Of a DNA stretch of 64,000 bases, positions 1 to 8,470 are shown piece after piece. Position numbers and translations under genes: made by a program. Source of the DNA: Microbacterium abyssi. GTDB taxonomy: Bacteria; Actinomycetota; Actinomycetes; Actinomycetales; Microbacteriaceae. The first letter of the stretch is position 1. Every line of letters begins with the position of its first letter. The DNA is taken from positions 124,001 to 188,000 of the forward strand of contig NZ_CP063815.1 of the NCBI RefSeq assembly GCF_015277895.1, read 5' to 3'. The notes below the pieces were generated by a model. The model ran no database searches and was not told where the DNA came from. It saw nothing but the letters and a program-made list of their open reading frames with translations.

Positions 1-192
1 GTCGTCGCTCATGCCCATACCCTAGGCCCAGGGTTACGTCGAGCGGCTCTGGTGTGACGATCCGGTACGGACGGCTGGCGAAACGGACGGATGCCGGTCG
101 GATCCGGGTGTTTCGCCAGCCAGGTGTGCGGATCACCAGCCATCTGGCGGGGGTCGACAGGCTCAGGGGTCGGCCGGGACCGGCCGACAGGC
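1..192. other. Left edge, no complete gene
   Basis: No complete gene is visible. On the minus strand an ATG at 12..10 (reading Met-Ser-Asp-Asp before the window ends) follows a TAGGGT box, so a gene running off the left edge may start here. Only four codons are visible, which cannot be tested. Confidence 0.3.
169..188 (-). terminator. GC-rich hairpin after the 46-aa membrane protein
   Basis: GTCGGCCGG pairs with CCGGCCGAC. The outer bases form a stable stem with a short loop, directly after the stop codon of the minus-strand small gene. It has no U-tract, as is common for actinobacterial terminators. Confidence 0.45.
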
Positions 193-333
193 CTAGCCGA
201 AGAGGAGGCTCAGCACGGTCGAGCCGCCGCCGACCAGGATGAGCGCGATGATCGTCACCCACGCGATCATGCGGATGCGACGGTTGCGGCGCTCACCGAG
301 GTCGCCGTAGTCCTCGCTCGGGTTGTCGCTCAT
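193..333 (-). CDS. Small single-pass membrane protein (46 aa)
   Basis: Reads MSDNPSEDYGDLGERRNRRI, then a hydrophobic helix of about 20 residues (roughly 23-45) ending in LLFG. It has a charged, Arg-rich cytoplasmic N-terminus and one membrane segment, so it is probably an inner-membrane peptide. An AGGAG ribosome-binding site lies about 7 nt upstream of the ATG. It sits downstream of purL on the same strand with a 139-bp gap. No enzymatic motif is visible and the function is unknown. Confidence 0.7.
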   Translation of the reverse strand: MSDNPSEDYGDLGERRNRRIRMIAWVTIIALILVGGGSTVLSLLFG

Positions 334-472
334 CTGCTGCTCCTGATCGTCTCGCTCGCCGCTTCGTGGTTGGCGGTTCGCGCTGCTGCTCCCTGGTTCG
401 CGCTGCTCAGATCTGTTGACGATGCAGAAACTTCAGCAGCGTCGACAGATATCGACAGCGCGAGCGGCGGGG

Positions 473-2803
473 TCAAGCCACCGGCTCCGCGACGGTCGGG
501 CCGAAGGCCGCGGGAAGCGTCGCCTGAGACACGGAGCGCAGCTCGGTTGCCGAGACCGTGAACAGCCCGGTCACCTCGAGGTCGGGCTCGGTGTCGGTCA
601 CGCCGATGCGCAGCACCGGGTAGCCGCGTCCCTCGCACAGGCCCTGGAACTTCACGTCCTCCTCGCGCGGCACGGTCACGATGACGCGCCCGGTCGACTC
701 CGAGAAGAGAGCGGATGCTGCATCCACCCCGTCGCGATCCATGAGCTCGGTCAGCCAGACGCGGGCGCCGACGCCGAAGCGCATGACACCCTCGGCGAGT
801 GCCTGGGCCAGGCCGCCCTCCGACACGTCGTGCGCCGAGGAGATCAACCACTCGTCGCGCGCGGCGGCGATGAGCCCGGCGAGGGTCCTCTCGCCGGCGA
901 GGTCGACCTTCGGAGGGACGCCACCGAGGTGGCCGTGCACGACGTCGGCCCACGCCGAACCCGAGAGCTCGGTCGCGGTGGTGCCGAGCAGGTAGATGTT
1001 CTGCCCCTCGTCCTGCCAGCCCGACGGGATGCGGCGCGAGACGTCGTCGATGATGCCGAGCACGCCGACCAGCGGAGTCGGGTGGATCGGGGTGTCACCG
1101 GTCTGGTTGTAGAAAGAGACGTTGCCCCCGGTGACCGGGGTGCCGAGTTCGTAGCATCCATCGGCGAGGCCGTCGACGGTCTGCCCGAACTGCCACATGA
1201 CCTCGGGGTTCTCCGGGCTGCCGAAGTTCAGGCAGTCGGTGATCGCGGTGGGCTCAGCCCCCGTGACGGCGACGTTCCGATAGGCCTCGGCGAGAGCCAG
1301 CTGGGCTCCCGCGTACGGGTCGAGCTGGCAGTAGCGTCCGTTGGCGTCGGTGGAGATCGCGAAGCCGAGACCGGACTCCTCGTCGACGCGGATCATGCCG
1401 GCGTCGTCGGGGAAGGCGAGGGCGGTGTTGCCGAGAACGTAGTAGTCGTACTGGTTGGTGATCCAGCGGGTGTCGGCGAGGTTCGGCGAGCCGACCAGCG
1501 CGAGGAACTGCTCGCGCAGCACGTCGCCGTCGTTCGACCGGGGCAGCAGCTCGGCGGCATCCGCCTGCAGCGCGTCGATCCACGTCGGGTAGGCGACCGG
1601 ACGGTCGTAGACCGGGCCGTCGACCGCGACCGTCGACGGGTCGACGTCGACGATGCGCTCGCCCTGCCAGTCGATGACGAAGCGGCCGTCGCCGGTGACC
1701 TCGCCGAGCACGGACGTCTCGACGTCCCACTTCTTCACGACCTCGAGGAACGCGTCGAGCTTCTCGGGAGCAACGATCGCCATCATGCGCTCCTGCGACT
1801 CCGACATGAGGATCTCTTCGGCGGTCAGCGAGGGGTCGCGCAGCAGCACGTTGTCGAGCGAGACGTGCATGCCGGAGTTTCCGTTGGCGGCGAGCTCGCT
1901 GGTCGCGCACGAGATGCCGGCAGCGCCGAGGTCCTGGATGGCTTCGACCAGCTCGCCGCGGTACAGCTCGAGACAGCACTCGATGAGCACCTTCTCGGCG
2001 AACGGGTCGCCGACCTGGACGGCGGGGCGCTTGGTCGGGCCGGTGCTGTCGAAGGAATCGGATGCCAGGATGCTGGCGCCGCCGATCCCGTCGCCGCCGG
2101 TGCGCGCGCCGAAGAGGACGACCTTGTTGCCGACGCCCTCGGCGTTCGCGAGCTTGAGGGCTTCGTGGCGCAGGACGCCCACGGCCAGAGCATTCACGAG
2201 AGGGTTGGCCTGGTACACGGAGTCGAAGACCGTCTCGCCGCCGATGTTCGGCAGGCCCAGGCAGTTGCCGTAGAACGAGATGCCGGCGGTGACGCCGTGC
2301 ACGACGCGGGCGGTGTCGGGGTGGTCGATCGCGCCGAAGCGGAGAGCATCCATCACGGCCACGGGCCGTGCGCCCATCGAGATGATGTCGCGGACGATGC
2401 CGCCGACGCCGGTGGCTGCGCCCTGGAACGGCTCGATGAAGCTCGGGTGGTTGTGCGACTCGGCCTTGAAGGTGACGGCCCAGCCCTCGCCGACGTCGAC
2501 GACGCCCGCGTTCTGGCCCATGCCGACCATGAGGCGTTCCTTCATCTCGTCGGACACCTTCTGGCCGAACCTTCTGAGGTAGTTCTTGCTGCTCTTGTAC
2601 GAGCAGTGCTCCGACCACATCACCGAGTACATGGCCAGTTCGCCCGAGGTGGGGCGGCGGCCGAGGATCTCGCGGATGCGGGCGTACTCGTCGTCCTTCA
2701 GCCCGAGGGCGCCGTAGGGCTGCTCCTTCTCGGGCGTCGCCTCGGCGTTGGAGACGGAGTCGGGGACGTGCTGACGAGCGGATGCTTCGGGGGCGGTGGT
2801 CAC
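473..2803 (-). CDS. purL: Phosphoribosylformylglycinamidine synthase subunit PurL
   Basis: Catalyses the ATP-dependent amidation of FGAR to FGAM in de novo purine synthesis, in the cytoplasm, together with PurS and PurQ (neither is in this window). At 776 aa it has the length of the small PurL type. The conserved [10 protein letters not shown] block with the catalytic His lies near residues 62-71. The nucleotide-binding stretch around [20 protein letters not shown] and the Gly-rich [12 protein letters not shown] follow. The C-terminal half repeats the AIRS-like fold ([21 protein letters not shown]). The start is GTG with GGAG upstream. A WYL-family regulator lies just upstream on the same strand but has no evident link to purine synthesis. 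Confidence 0.97.
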   Translation of the reverse strand: MTTAPEASARQHVPDSVSNAEATPEKEQPYGALGLKDDEYARIREILGRRPTSGELAMYSVMWSEHCSYKSSKNYLRRFGQKVSDEMKERLMVGMGQNAGVVDVGEGWAVTFKAESHNHPSFIEPFQGAATGVGGIVRDIISMGARPVAVMDALRFGAIDHPDTARVVHGVTAGISFYGNCLGLPNIGGETVFDSVYQANPLVNALAVGVLRHEALKLANAEGVGNKVVLFGARTGGDGIGGASILASDSFDSTGPTKRPAVQVGDPFAEKVLIECCLELYRGELVEAIQDLGAAGISCATSELAANGNSGMHVSLDNVLLRDPSLTAEEILMSESQERMMAIVAPEKLDAFLEVVKKWDVETSVLGEVTGDGRFVIDWQGERIVDVDPSTVAVDGPVYDRPVAYPTWIDALQADAAELLPRSNDGDVLREQFLALVGSPNLADTRWITNQYDYYVLGNTALAFPDDAGMIRVDEESGLGFAISTDANGRYCQLDPYAGAQLALAEAYRNVAVTGAEPTAITDCLNFGSPENPEVMWQFGQTVDGLADGCYELGTPVTGGNVSFYNQTGDTPIHPTPLVGVLGIIDDVSRRIPSGWQDEGQNIYLLGTTATELSGSAWADVVHGHLGGVPPKVDLAGERTLAGLIAAARDEWLISSAHDVSEGGLAQALAEGVMRFGVGARVWLTELMDRDGVDAASALFSESTGRVIVTVPREEDVKFQGLCEGRGYPVLRIGVTDTEPDLEVTGLFTVSATELRSVSQATLPAAFGPTVAEPVA

Positions 2804-2842
2804 GCGCGCTCCAAGTGGCAGAAGAGGTGTGGCGGGGCGGTT

Positions 2843-3838
2843 TCAGTCTACTTGGGACCGGCGCCGACCGGTCTCGCCGGTCGGCCGGGGGCGTGCTGCG
2901 GCGGCGACTCGCTGGGCGAGCGCATCCGCCGCCGCGCGCAGCGGCTCGGGGCCGACGACCGTGAACGGGGCGTCGAAGCGTGCGACCGAGGCCAGCACTC
3001 CTGTCCACGACCAGGAGCCGACCGTGATGCGGCAGGAGTGCGCGTCGACGTCCTCGAGCGTCCCGTCGCCGATCCACGGCGCGACGTCACGGGCGGGAAG
3101 CGCGATCACGATTTCGCCGATGCAGGGCCAGCGGTCCTCGGCATCCGAGCCCTTCGCTCGTGCGGCGAGGTAGGTCTCGGCATCCGCCGCCGGCAGCGGG
3201 CGCGGCGTGAACGACGGGCCGGTCGGGACGCGGGGCGACATCCGATCGAGCCGGAACGTGCGCCAGTCGCCGGCCTCGAGATCCCAGGCGAGCAGGTACC
3301 AGCGGCCCTCGCGCACCACGACGGCATGCGGCTCAGTGCGCCGCGGCGGGCGGTCGTGGTTCGCGCCGTAGTCGAGCCGCAGCACGTGCCGGTCGCGCAC
3401 GGCTGCGCTGACGGCTTCGAGCACGGCCGGGGCGACGCTGATACTCACGTCTATCGCGGGGCCGGTGAAGCGGATGCCGTCGACCCGATGCCGCAAGCGG
3501 GAGGGCATCACCTGCCGCACGGTGGCCAGGGCGCGGTCGGCTCCCTCGGCGATGTCGACGCCGGTGGCGGATGCCGTCTGCAGCGCGACCGCGATCGCCA
3601 CGGCCTGCTCGTCATCGAACAGCAGCGGCGGCAGTTCGGAGCCCGCGGCCAGGCGGTAGCCGCCGTCGGGACCCTTGATCGCGCTGATGCGATACCCGAG
3701 CTCGCGCAGTCGGTCGACGTCGCGGCGCACGGTGCGCGGGCTCACGTCGAGCCGCTCGGCCAGCACGTGGCCAGGCCAGTCGCGCGGGGTCTGCAGCAGC
3801 GACAGCAGCGTGAGCATGCGCGACGAGCTTCCTGTCAT
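2843..3838 (-). CDS. YafY-type HTH and WYL-domain transcriptional regulator
   Basis: A cytoplasmic DNA-binding regulator of 331 aa. The N-terminal helix-turn-helix (about residues 8-60: LLSLLQTPRDWPGHVLAERL, then SPRTVRRDVDRL) is followed by a GPDGGYRLAAG wing. The WYL-type ligand-sensing domain starts near residue 130, with the conserved REGRWYLLAWDLEAGDWRTFRLDRM block, and a WCX-like C-terminal domain follows. It is divergent from the VOC gene at 3947. A perfect inverted repeat lies between the two starts (3856-3884), so it probably controls that gene and itself. The ATG at 3838 was chosen because upstream in-frame codons are poorly conserved and run into the operator. Confidence 0.9.
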   Translation of the reverse strand: MTGSSSRMLTLLSLLQTPRDWPGHVLAERLDVSPRTVRRDVDRLRELGYRISAIKGPDGGYRLAAGSELPPLLFDDEQAVAIAVALQTASATGVDIAEGADRALATVRQVMPSRLRHRVDGIRFTGPAIDVSISVAPAVLEAVSAAVRDRHVLRLDYGANHDRPPRRTEPHAVVVREGRWYLLAWDLEAGDWRTFRLDRMSPRVPTGPSFTPRPLPAADAETYLAARAKGSDAEDRWPCIGEIVIALPARDVAPWIGDGTLEDVDAHSCRITVGSWSWTGVLASVARFDAPFTVVGPEPLRAAADALAQRVAAAARPRPTGETGRRRSQVD

Positions 3839-3855
3839 GGCATCCAGTCTGCGCC

Positions 3856-3884
3856 CAGTAGAGGACTGAAACTGACCTCTACTG
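3856..3884. promoter_or_regulatory. Operator: CAGTAGAGG-N11-CCTCTACTG
   Basis: A perfect 9-bp inverted repeat with an 11-bp spacer lies between the divergent WYL regulator and VOC genes, 18 bp from the regulator start. The position and symmetry suggest the binding site of the adjacent regulator. Confidence 0.7.
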
Positions 3885-3946
3885 CTGTGATCGTGGTTCT
3901 CGACGGCAGTTCCGCCCGTCGACACGTTCCGCACCAGGAGAGAATC

Positions 3947-4405
3947 ATGACCCTCACGACCACCACCCACTTCAACTTCCGCGGCGTCGCCCGGCAGGCG
4001 CTCGAGTTCTACCAGTCCGTGTTCGGCGGCGATCTCACGATCGCCACGTACGGCGACTTCGGGATGCCGGCGGGCGTACCCGGTGCCGACAAGGTCGTCT
4101 TCGGCGCGCTCGCCGCGGCCGACGGCATCCGGTTGATGGCCTACGACATCCCGGGGCAGGACGACGCCGATCCCGCGGCGACCGCAGGCTCGACGCGGCG
4201 CGAGAACGGTGTGACGATCACCGATCGCACGTTCTTCCAGGCGCTCGACGGCGGCTCGATCGCGGAGGTCAGCGTCTATTGGGAGCGGCTGGCCGATGGG
4301 GCGGCGATCATCGAGCCGCTGGCGGCATCCGCCTGGTCGGCCGGCTTCGGCATGCTCACGGACCGCTTCGGCGTGACCTGGACGTTCACCGTGACCGCTG
4401 ATTAG
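3947..4405 (+). CDS. VOC family (PhnB/glyoxalase-like) protein
   Basis: A 152-aa protein of the vicinal-oxygen-chelate superfamily, close to the PhnB/YjdN subgroup. It reads FNFRGVARQALEFYQSVFGG near the N-terminus and ends GMLTDRFGVTWTFTV, both typical of that subgroup. The metal-ligand pattern is not obvious, as in many PhnB-like members, so enzymatic activity is uncertain. The start is an ATG preceded by AGGAGAG. It is divergent from and probably regulated by the WYL protein. A much longer open frame continues upstream on this strand, but that stretch is antisense to purL and is not a gene. Confidence 0.88.
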   Translation: MTLTTTTHFNFRGVARQALEFYQSVFGGDLTIATYGDFGMPAGVPGADKVVFGALAAADGIRLMAYDIPGQDDADPAATAGSTRRENGVTITDRTFFQALDGGSIAEVSVYWERLADGAAIIEPLAASAWSAGFGMLTDRFGVTWTFTVTAD

Positions 4406-4509
4406 TCGCGCCCCGGGAGGCGGCTGCGCGTCACGGACGGAAATGCGACGTGCGGCCGCACCGCGGCGGTCCTTAGATTGGTGGTTCCCCGCTGTGAAGG
4501 AGTTCCACC

Positions 4510-5736
4510 GTGTCCGAGATCCAGACGACGACCGCCGGCAGCCTGCCGCGTACCCGGGCGCTGCTCGACGCCAACGCGTCGCGCACGTTCGCCGAAGACG
4601 GCTTCACGCTCGAGTCGACGCCCGAGTTCGAGGCGCTGGTCGGCGAGGCCGTGGCCGACGTGGTCGAGCGTCAGCGCCGAGCGGGCATCACGCAGCCGGG
4701 CGACGGCGAGTTCGGCAAGGCGTCGTCGAGCTCTGTGGACTACGGCGCGTGGTGGGGCTACTCGTTCCAGCGGGTGAACGGCCTCTCGCTCACCGAGGTC
4801 AACGCGTTCAACGAGCCGGCGCGGCAGTCGTCGCCCGGGAACGTCGTGCTGACCAGCTTCCTCGACCGCCGCGACCGTCAGGCGTTCGCCGACGCCTACG
4901 CCGATCCGGAGGCCGGGATCGGCACCGGACGCAACGCGACGGCCTTCCCGACCACGACCGGTGCGATCTCGTACCGCGGTCAGGATGCCGTCGCCGCCGA
5001 CATCGCGCACCTTCGCGGTGCGCTGCGCGAGGGCGAGACCGGTTTCCTCACGGCGATCGCCCCCGGTTCGGCGGCGCGCGTGCGCAACGAGTACTACCCG
5101 AGCGACGAGGCGCATATCGAGGCGTGGGCCGACGTGCTGCGCGAGGAGTACCGCGCGATCACCGACGCCGGGCTGATCCTGCAGCTCGACGACCCCTCGC
5201 TCGCCGAGAACTGGGACCAGATCACTCCCGAACCGACCGTCGCCGAGTACCAGGAATTCACCCGCATCCGCGTCGAGGCCATCAACCGGGCGATCGAGGG
5301 TCTGCCGAAGGAGCAGGTGCGCCTGCACCTCTGTTGGGGCTCGTGGCACGGACCGCACTCCACCGACATCGAGGTGCGTCACATCCTCCCGGTCGTGCTG
5401 CAGGCGAAAGTCGGGTCGATCTCGTTCGAGGCGGCGAACGCCCGTCACGAGCACGAGTGGGCGCAGTGGGCGGATGCCGCAGCCTCCGGCCTCATCCCCG
5501 ACGACCTCGTGCTGGTGCCCGGAGTCGTCGGCCATTCCACGAACCTCATCGAGCACCCCGACCTGGTCGCGCAGCGGATCCAGCGCTACACGGACATCGT
5601 CGGTGCGGAGCGTGTGATCGCCTCGACCGACTGCGGCCTCGGCGGCCGCGTGCACCCCGACATCGCCTGGGCCAAGCTCGAGGCGCTCGGCGAGGGCGCG
5701 CGCCGGGCGGCACGGCCCGCGGCGGTCATCGCGTAG
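4510..5736 (+). CDS. MetE-like cobalamin-independent methionine synthase II family protein
   Basis: A 408-aa TIM-barrel protein related to the catalytic C-terminal half of MetE. The N-terminal TTTAGSLPRTRALL motif, GDGEFGK, the LHLCWGSWHG segment (candidate Zn ligands His and Cys) and the C-terminal STDCGLGGR (second Cys ligand) match the 5-methyltetrahydropteroyltriglutamate-homocysteine methyltransferase-like family. It lacks the N-terminal folate-binding half of full-length MetE (about 750 aa), so the methyl donor is unknown. The start is GTG at 4510 with GAAGGA about 8 nt upstream. Its 3' end overlaps the convergent bioY by 11 bp. Confidence 0.9.
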   Translation: MSEIQTTTAGSLPRTRALLDANASRTFAEDGFTLESTPEFEALVGEAVADVVERQRRAGITQPGDGEFGKASSSSVDYGAWWGYSFQRVNGLSLTEVNAFNEPARQSSPGNVVLTSFLDRRDRQAFADAYADPEAGIGTGRNATAFPTTTGAISYRGQDAVAADIAHLRGALREGETGFLTAIAPGSAARVRNEYYPSDEAHIEAWADVLREEYRAITDAGLILQLDDPSLAENWDQITPEPTVAEYQEFTRIRVEAINRAIEGLPKEQVRLHLCWGSWHGPHSTDIEVRHILPVVLQAKVGSISFEAANARHEHEWAQWADAAASGLIPDDLVLVPGVVGHSTNLIEHPDLVAQRIQRYTDIVGAERVIASTDCGLGGRVHPDIAWAKLEALGEGARRAARPAAVIA

Positions 5737-6352
5737 GGGGCGGGGGCGTCACCCCGGGCGTCCGATCGACCACGCGCCAGGTCGCGGGCAGCAGCGCCGA
5801 CATCGCGGCGATCTTGATCGCGTCGCCGATGAGGAACGGCACGACGCCGAGCGTCAGCGCCGTGACGAGGTCGACGCCGAGGAACGCCGCGAGCCACGGC
5901 ACGCCGCACGCGTAGATCGTCAGCGACCCTAGGGTCGCGAGTCCCAGCGTCGACCACACCGTGCGGTCCGAGCGACGGCGGGCCAGGATGCCGACGAGCA
6001 GAGTCGCGAGGACGTATCCGAGGATGTACCCGAACGACGAGAACGCCCAGCCGGACGAGCCGTTCGCGAACAGCGGCACTCCGACGATGCCGAGCGCGAG
6101 GTAGATGCCCGCACTGAGGCCGCCTCGGAGGGGCCCGAGCGCGGCGCCGGTGAGCAGCACGGCGAAGGTGGCGAGCGAGAGCGGTACTGGCGTCAACGGC
6201 AGCGGGATCGCGATGTACCCGGCGACGGTGATGAACGCCGTGCCGGCGAGCGTGAGGATCACGTCACGGACGCGGGCGCTGTTCCGCGAGTCAGCGCGGA
6301 TCAGGTCGGCGAGCACGGGGACGCGGTCGAGGTGGGCGGCGGATGCGGACAT
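5726..6352 (-). CDS. bioY: Biotin transporter substrate-binding membrane component BioY
   Basis: S component of the biotin ECF transporter, an integral membrane protein of 208 aa with about six hydrophobic helices. BioY hallmarks are visible: the helix around residues 40-60 followed by IPLPLTPVPLSLATFAVLL, then GAALGPLRGGLSAGIYLALG, VGVPLFANGSSGW and FSSFGYILGY. No bioM or bioN lies next to it, so it may work with a shared energising module or alone. It is divergent from a TetR regulator, with three phased operators between them, which suggests biotin-responsive repression. It overlaps the MetE-like gene by 11 bp at its 3' end. Confidence 0.95.
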   Translation of the reverse strand: MSASAAHLDRVPVLADLIRADSRNSARVRDVILTLAGTAFITVAGYIAIPLPLTPVPLSLATFAVLLTGAALGPLRGGLSAGIYLALGIVGVPLFANGSSGWAFSSFGYILGYVLATLLVGILARRRSDRTVWSTLGLATLGSLTIYACGVPWLAAFLGVDLVTALTLGVVPFLIGDAIKIAAMSALLPATWRVVDRTPGVTPPPPTR

Positions 6353-6371
6353 GGTTCTCCTCGGGCTTCTC

Positions 6372-6412
6372 GAACACTGTTCACCTGAACACCGTTCTAT
6401 AGAACGCTGTTC
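6372..6412. promoter_or_regulatory. Three tandem GAAC-N3-GTTC operators, 15-bp period
   Basis: GAACACTGTTC (6372-6382), GAACACCGTTC (6387-6397) and GAACGCTGTTC (6402-6412) recur at exactly 15-bp steps between bioY and its divergent TetR gene. They resemble the BioQ operator reported for other actinobacteria (TGAAC-N3-GTTAC). A TAGACT -10-like box (6415-6420 region) follows, right before the TetR start. Confidence 0.8.
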
Positions 6413-6426
6413 GGTAGACTAGCAGG

Positions 6427-7008
6427 ATGAACGCCACACCAGCATCCGCTCGCAATGACAAGGCGGCCGTCGTCGCTGCGGCCATGCGCGTGCTGGCGGA
6501 GAGCGGTCTGCCCGGACTCTCAATGCGCCGCATCGCCGACGAGCTCGACGTGCAGGTCAGCGCGCTGTACTGGCACTTCCCGAACAAGCAGGCGCTGCTC
6601 GCGGCCGTCAGCGCGCAGATCGTCGGCGCGGCCCCGGCGGCGACCGAAATGGATGCCATCGCGCGAGGCCTGCGCGATCGACTGCTCGCGCACCAGGACG
6701 GGGCCGAGATCGTCTCCAGCTCGCTGGCGCTCGGCCGGCTCGACCTCCCGGCCCGCACCGCCCTCGTGACTGCCGCCCGGGAGGCCGGGCTGACGGATGC
6801 CGGCGCCGAGGTCGCCGCCAACACGATCGTTCACTACGTGATCGGCTACACCTTCCACGAGCAGCAGTGGCTGCATGCGTCGGTCGTCGGCGCCGCCGAT
6901 GCGTCCGTCGACCTCGTCCCGGATCGCGCGGGCGAGCGTCGCGACGACTTCGACGCCGGACTCGCCATGGTCGTCGCAGGGGTTCGCGCGTCGGTCGCCG
7001 TCAACTGA
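6427..7008 (+). CDS. TetR family regulator, probable biotin regulator BioQ
   Basis: A 193-aa TetR/AcrR repressor. The N-terminal HTH (about residues 10-60) includes SMRRIADELDVQVSALYWHF and PNKQALLAAV. The C-terminal domain resembles TetR_C (ETMDA-like AREAGLTDAGAEVAANTIVHYVIGYTFHEQQ). Its position opposite bioY and the BioQ-like tandem operators in the gap support a biotin regulator. The binding specificity is inferred. The ATG lies only about 7-8 nt after a TAGACT -10-like box and lacks a clear ribosome-binding site, so the mRNA may be leaderless. Its 3' end overlaps the convergent DUF4188 gene by 8 bp. Confidence 0.88.
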   Translation: MNATPASARNDKAAVVAAAMRVLAESGLPGLSMRRIADELDVQVSALYWHFPNKQALLAAVSAQIVGAAPAATEMDAIARGLRDRLLAHQDGAEIVSSSLALGRLDLPARTALVTAAREAGLTDAGAEVAANTIVHYVIGYTFHEQQWLHASVVGAADASVDLVPDRAGERRDDFDAGLAMVVAGVRASVAVN

Positions 7009-7507
7009 TCTCGGCGGGCGAAGCCGCAGCGGTCCGTCCGTCGGCGAACCGCGCCTGCGCACGATCATGGCGCTTGCCGACCGCGACGTGTTCGGTGGCC
7101 TTCGCGAGCCCCATCGGCTTGGTTGCGACGTAGACGCTCTCGGCGCGCTCGGTGAGGAAGGTCTCGTGCCAGATGCCGACGGCGCCCGGAGCCTTGCGGG
7201 CGCGCTTGTTGAACGCGGTCCAGGCCGGGCGATGCTCCTGCAAAGGAGCGGATGCATAGGCGTAGAGCTTCTCGATCGATGACCAGTACTGCACGACGTA
7301 CGGGCCGCCGTCGCCGAACAGCAGCTGGTACCCGAGAAGGCCGGACTCCTTCTCCATGGACAGCTCGCGCAGCATCCGAGGCATCGCCACGAACGCCGGC
7401 ATCCAGAGATCCGGGCGCCACCAGCGGTTGATCTGCATGCCGATGTGGAAGACGACCAACTCGCCTTCGTGGTGGTGGGTCGAGCGGGCGTTGACGACTT
7501 TCGACAT
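7001..7507 (-). CDS. DUF4188 domain-containing protein
   Basis: A 168-aa cytoplasmic protein. FHIGMQINRWWRPDLWMPAF, GLLGYQLLFGDGGPYVVQYW and AWTAFNKRARKAPGAVGIWHET are typical of the DUF4188 family, which has a ferredoxin-like/monooxygenase-related fold with no settled activity. The start is the ATG at 7507, with a strong AGGAGGA site 6 nt upstream. A longer in-frame extension to 7534 runs into the operator region. It is divergent from a MerR regulator with two operators between them, suggesting an inducible response gene. Confidence 0.88.
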   Translation of the reverse strand: MSKVVNARSTHHHEGELVVFHIGMQINRWWRPDLWMPAFVAMPRMLRELSMEKESGLLGYQLLFGDGGPYVVQYWSSIEKLYAYASAPLQEHRPAWTAFNKRARKAPGAVGIWHETFLTERAESVYVATKPMGLAKATEHVAVGKRHDRAQARFADGRTAAASPAEIS

Positions 7508-7523
7508 GATGTCCTCCTGGCTA

Positions 7524-7560
7524 GATAGCGACACTATCCATAATGGATAGCGCTACTATC
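7524..7560. promoter_or_regulatory. Two GATAG-N5-CTATC operators, 22 bp apart
   Basis: GATAGCGACACTATC (7524-7538) and GATAGCGCTACTATC (7546-7560) are near-identical 15-bp dyads whose starts are 22 bp apart, about two helical turns. They sit between the divergent DUF4188 and MerR genes and are the likely MerR sites. Confidence 0.7.
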
Positions 7561-7577
7561 GAAGTCAAGAGGTGACG

Positions 7578-8189
7578 ATGAGAATTTCCGAGCTGTCGGC
7601 GCAGGCAGGCGTTCCGGTGCCGACGATCAAGTACTACCTGCGCGAGGGGCTGCTGCCCGAGGGTGAGCGCAGCGCACCGACGCAGGCGGCCTATGGCGAG
7701 GCGCATGTGGAACGGCTGCGTGTCATCCGCGCGCTGATCGCGGCGGGGGTCAGCATCGCCGAGACGCGGCGGGTGATCGCTGCGCTGGACGGCCCGCACG
7801 AAAGCGCGCACGCGCTGCTGGGCGCGGCGCACTCGGCGATCACTCCGGCGGCGGACGACTCGCTCGACCTCACCGCGGCGATGGAGGTCGTCGAGGGTCT
7901 CGGCTGGAAGCCAGGCATGTGCGACGACGCCGTGCTGCACGAGGTCGCGCGTGCGCTGCGGGGGCTCGAGAGCGCGGGCTTCGAGGTCCCGGCGGAGACG
8001 ATGCCGGTCTACCTCAAGAGCATGCGGGAGATCGCGGATGCCGAGATCGCCGGCGTTCCGACCGAATCCGCGGAGGCGGCCGTGCGATACGTCGTGCTCG
8101 GATCCGTGCTGGTCGAGCCGCTGCTGCTCGCGCTGCGACGAGTGGCGCAGCAGGTCGCGTCGGCCGAGAGGTTCGGCCCCCCGCCCTGA
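7578..8189 (+). CDS. MerR family transcriptional regulator
   Basis: A 203-aa regulator. The N-terminal MerR winged HTH reads RISELSAQAGVPVPTIKYYL then EGLLPEGERSAPTQAAYGE (residues about 3-45), followed by a coiled dimerisation helix. The roughly 110-residue C-terminal effector region shows no recognised ligand motif. The start is set at the ATG at 7578, 5 nt after AAGAGG; a GTG six bases earlier is the alternative. It is divergent from the DUF4188 gene, which is the likely target. Confidence 0.88.
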   Translation: MRISELSAQAGVPVPTIKYYLREGLLPEGERSAPTQAAYGEAHVERLRVIRALIAAGVSIAETRRVIAALDGPHESAHALLGAAHSAITPAADDSLDLTAAMEVVEGLGWKPGMCDDAVLHEVARALRGLESAGFEVPAETMPVYLKSMREIADAEIAGVPTESAEAAVRYVVLGSVLVEPLLLALRRVAQQVASAERFGPPP

Positions 8190-8276
8190 ACGGTCGGGCT
8201 GGACGCGTTCGACCGGGATGTCGTGGCGCTCTGCGGCGGCAGCGAGATTCTTGTCGAAGGTGAGGATATGCGAGGG
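8190..8276 (-). pseudogene. C-terminal remnant of a PIN-domain protein
   Basis: On the minus strand this gap reads HILTFDKNLAAAAERHDIPV. That resembles the end of PIN-domain (VapC-type) RNases, where a conserved Thr-x-Asp precedes a helix and a short strand. No start or catalytic N-terminal part is present, and the frame runs into the MerR gene. It is probably a decayed toxin fragment. The match rests on about 25 residues, so confidence is modest. Confidence 0.4.
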
Positions 8277-8290
8277 CTTACGCTGGAGGC

Positions 8291-8467
8291 GTGAACAAGA
8301 ACACCCTGTGGACCATCGTCGGCGTCGTGATCGCCGTGGTCATCGCGTGGGCCCTCGTGAGCGTCCTGTTCAGCGTGCTCTGGTTCATCGCCAAGCTCGC
8401 CGTGGTGATCGTCGTCGCGGTGGTTGTGTTCCTGGTGCTGCGCGGGGTCTTCAGCAAGCAGGAGTAG
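8291..8467 (+). CDS. Small two-helix membrane protein (58 aa)
   Basis: Reads VNKNTLWTIVGVVIAVVIAW, then two hydrophobic stretches (about residues 7-30 and 34-51), ending RGVFSKQE. The start is GTG with GGAGG immediately upstream; the 1-nt spacing is unusually tight, so start use or leaderless translation is uncertain. It is convergent with the SnoaL-like gene 3 bp downstream. Function unknown. Confidence 0.65.
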   Translation: MNKNTLWTIVGVVIAVVIAWALVSVLFSVLWFIAKLAVVIVVAVVVFLVLRGVFSKQE

Positions 8468-8470
8468 TCG

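Noticed and set aside
416..3946. Very long plus-strand open frame (over 1000 codons) upstream of the VOC gene
   Set aside because: It is antisense to purL and the WYL gene, both with clear family motifs. High GC removes stops from the opposite frame. Only 3947-4405 is real.
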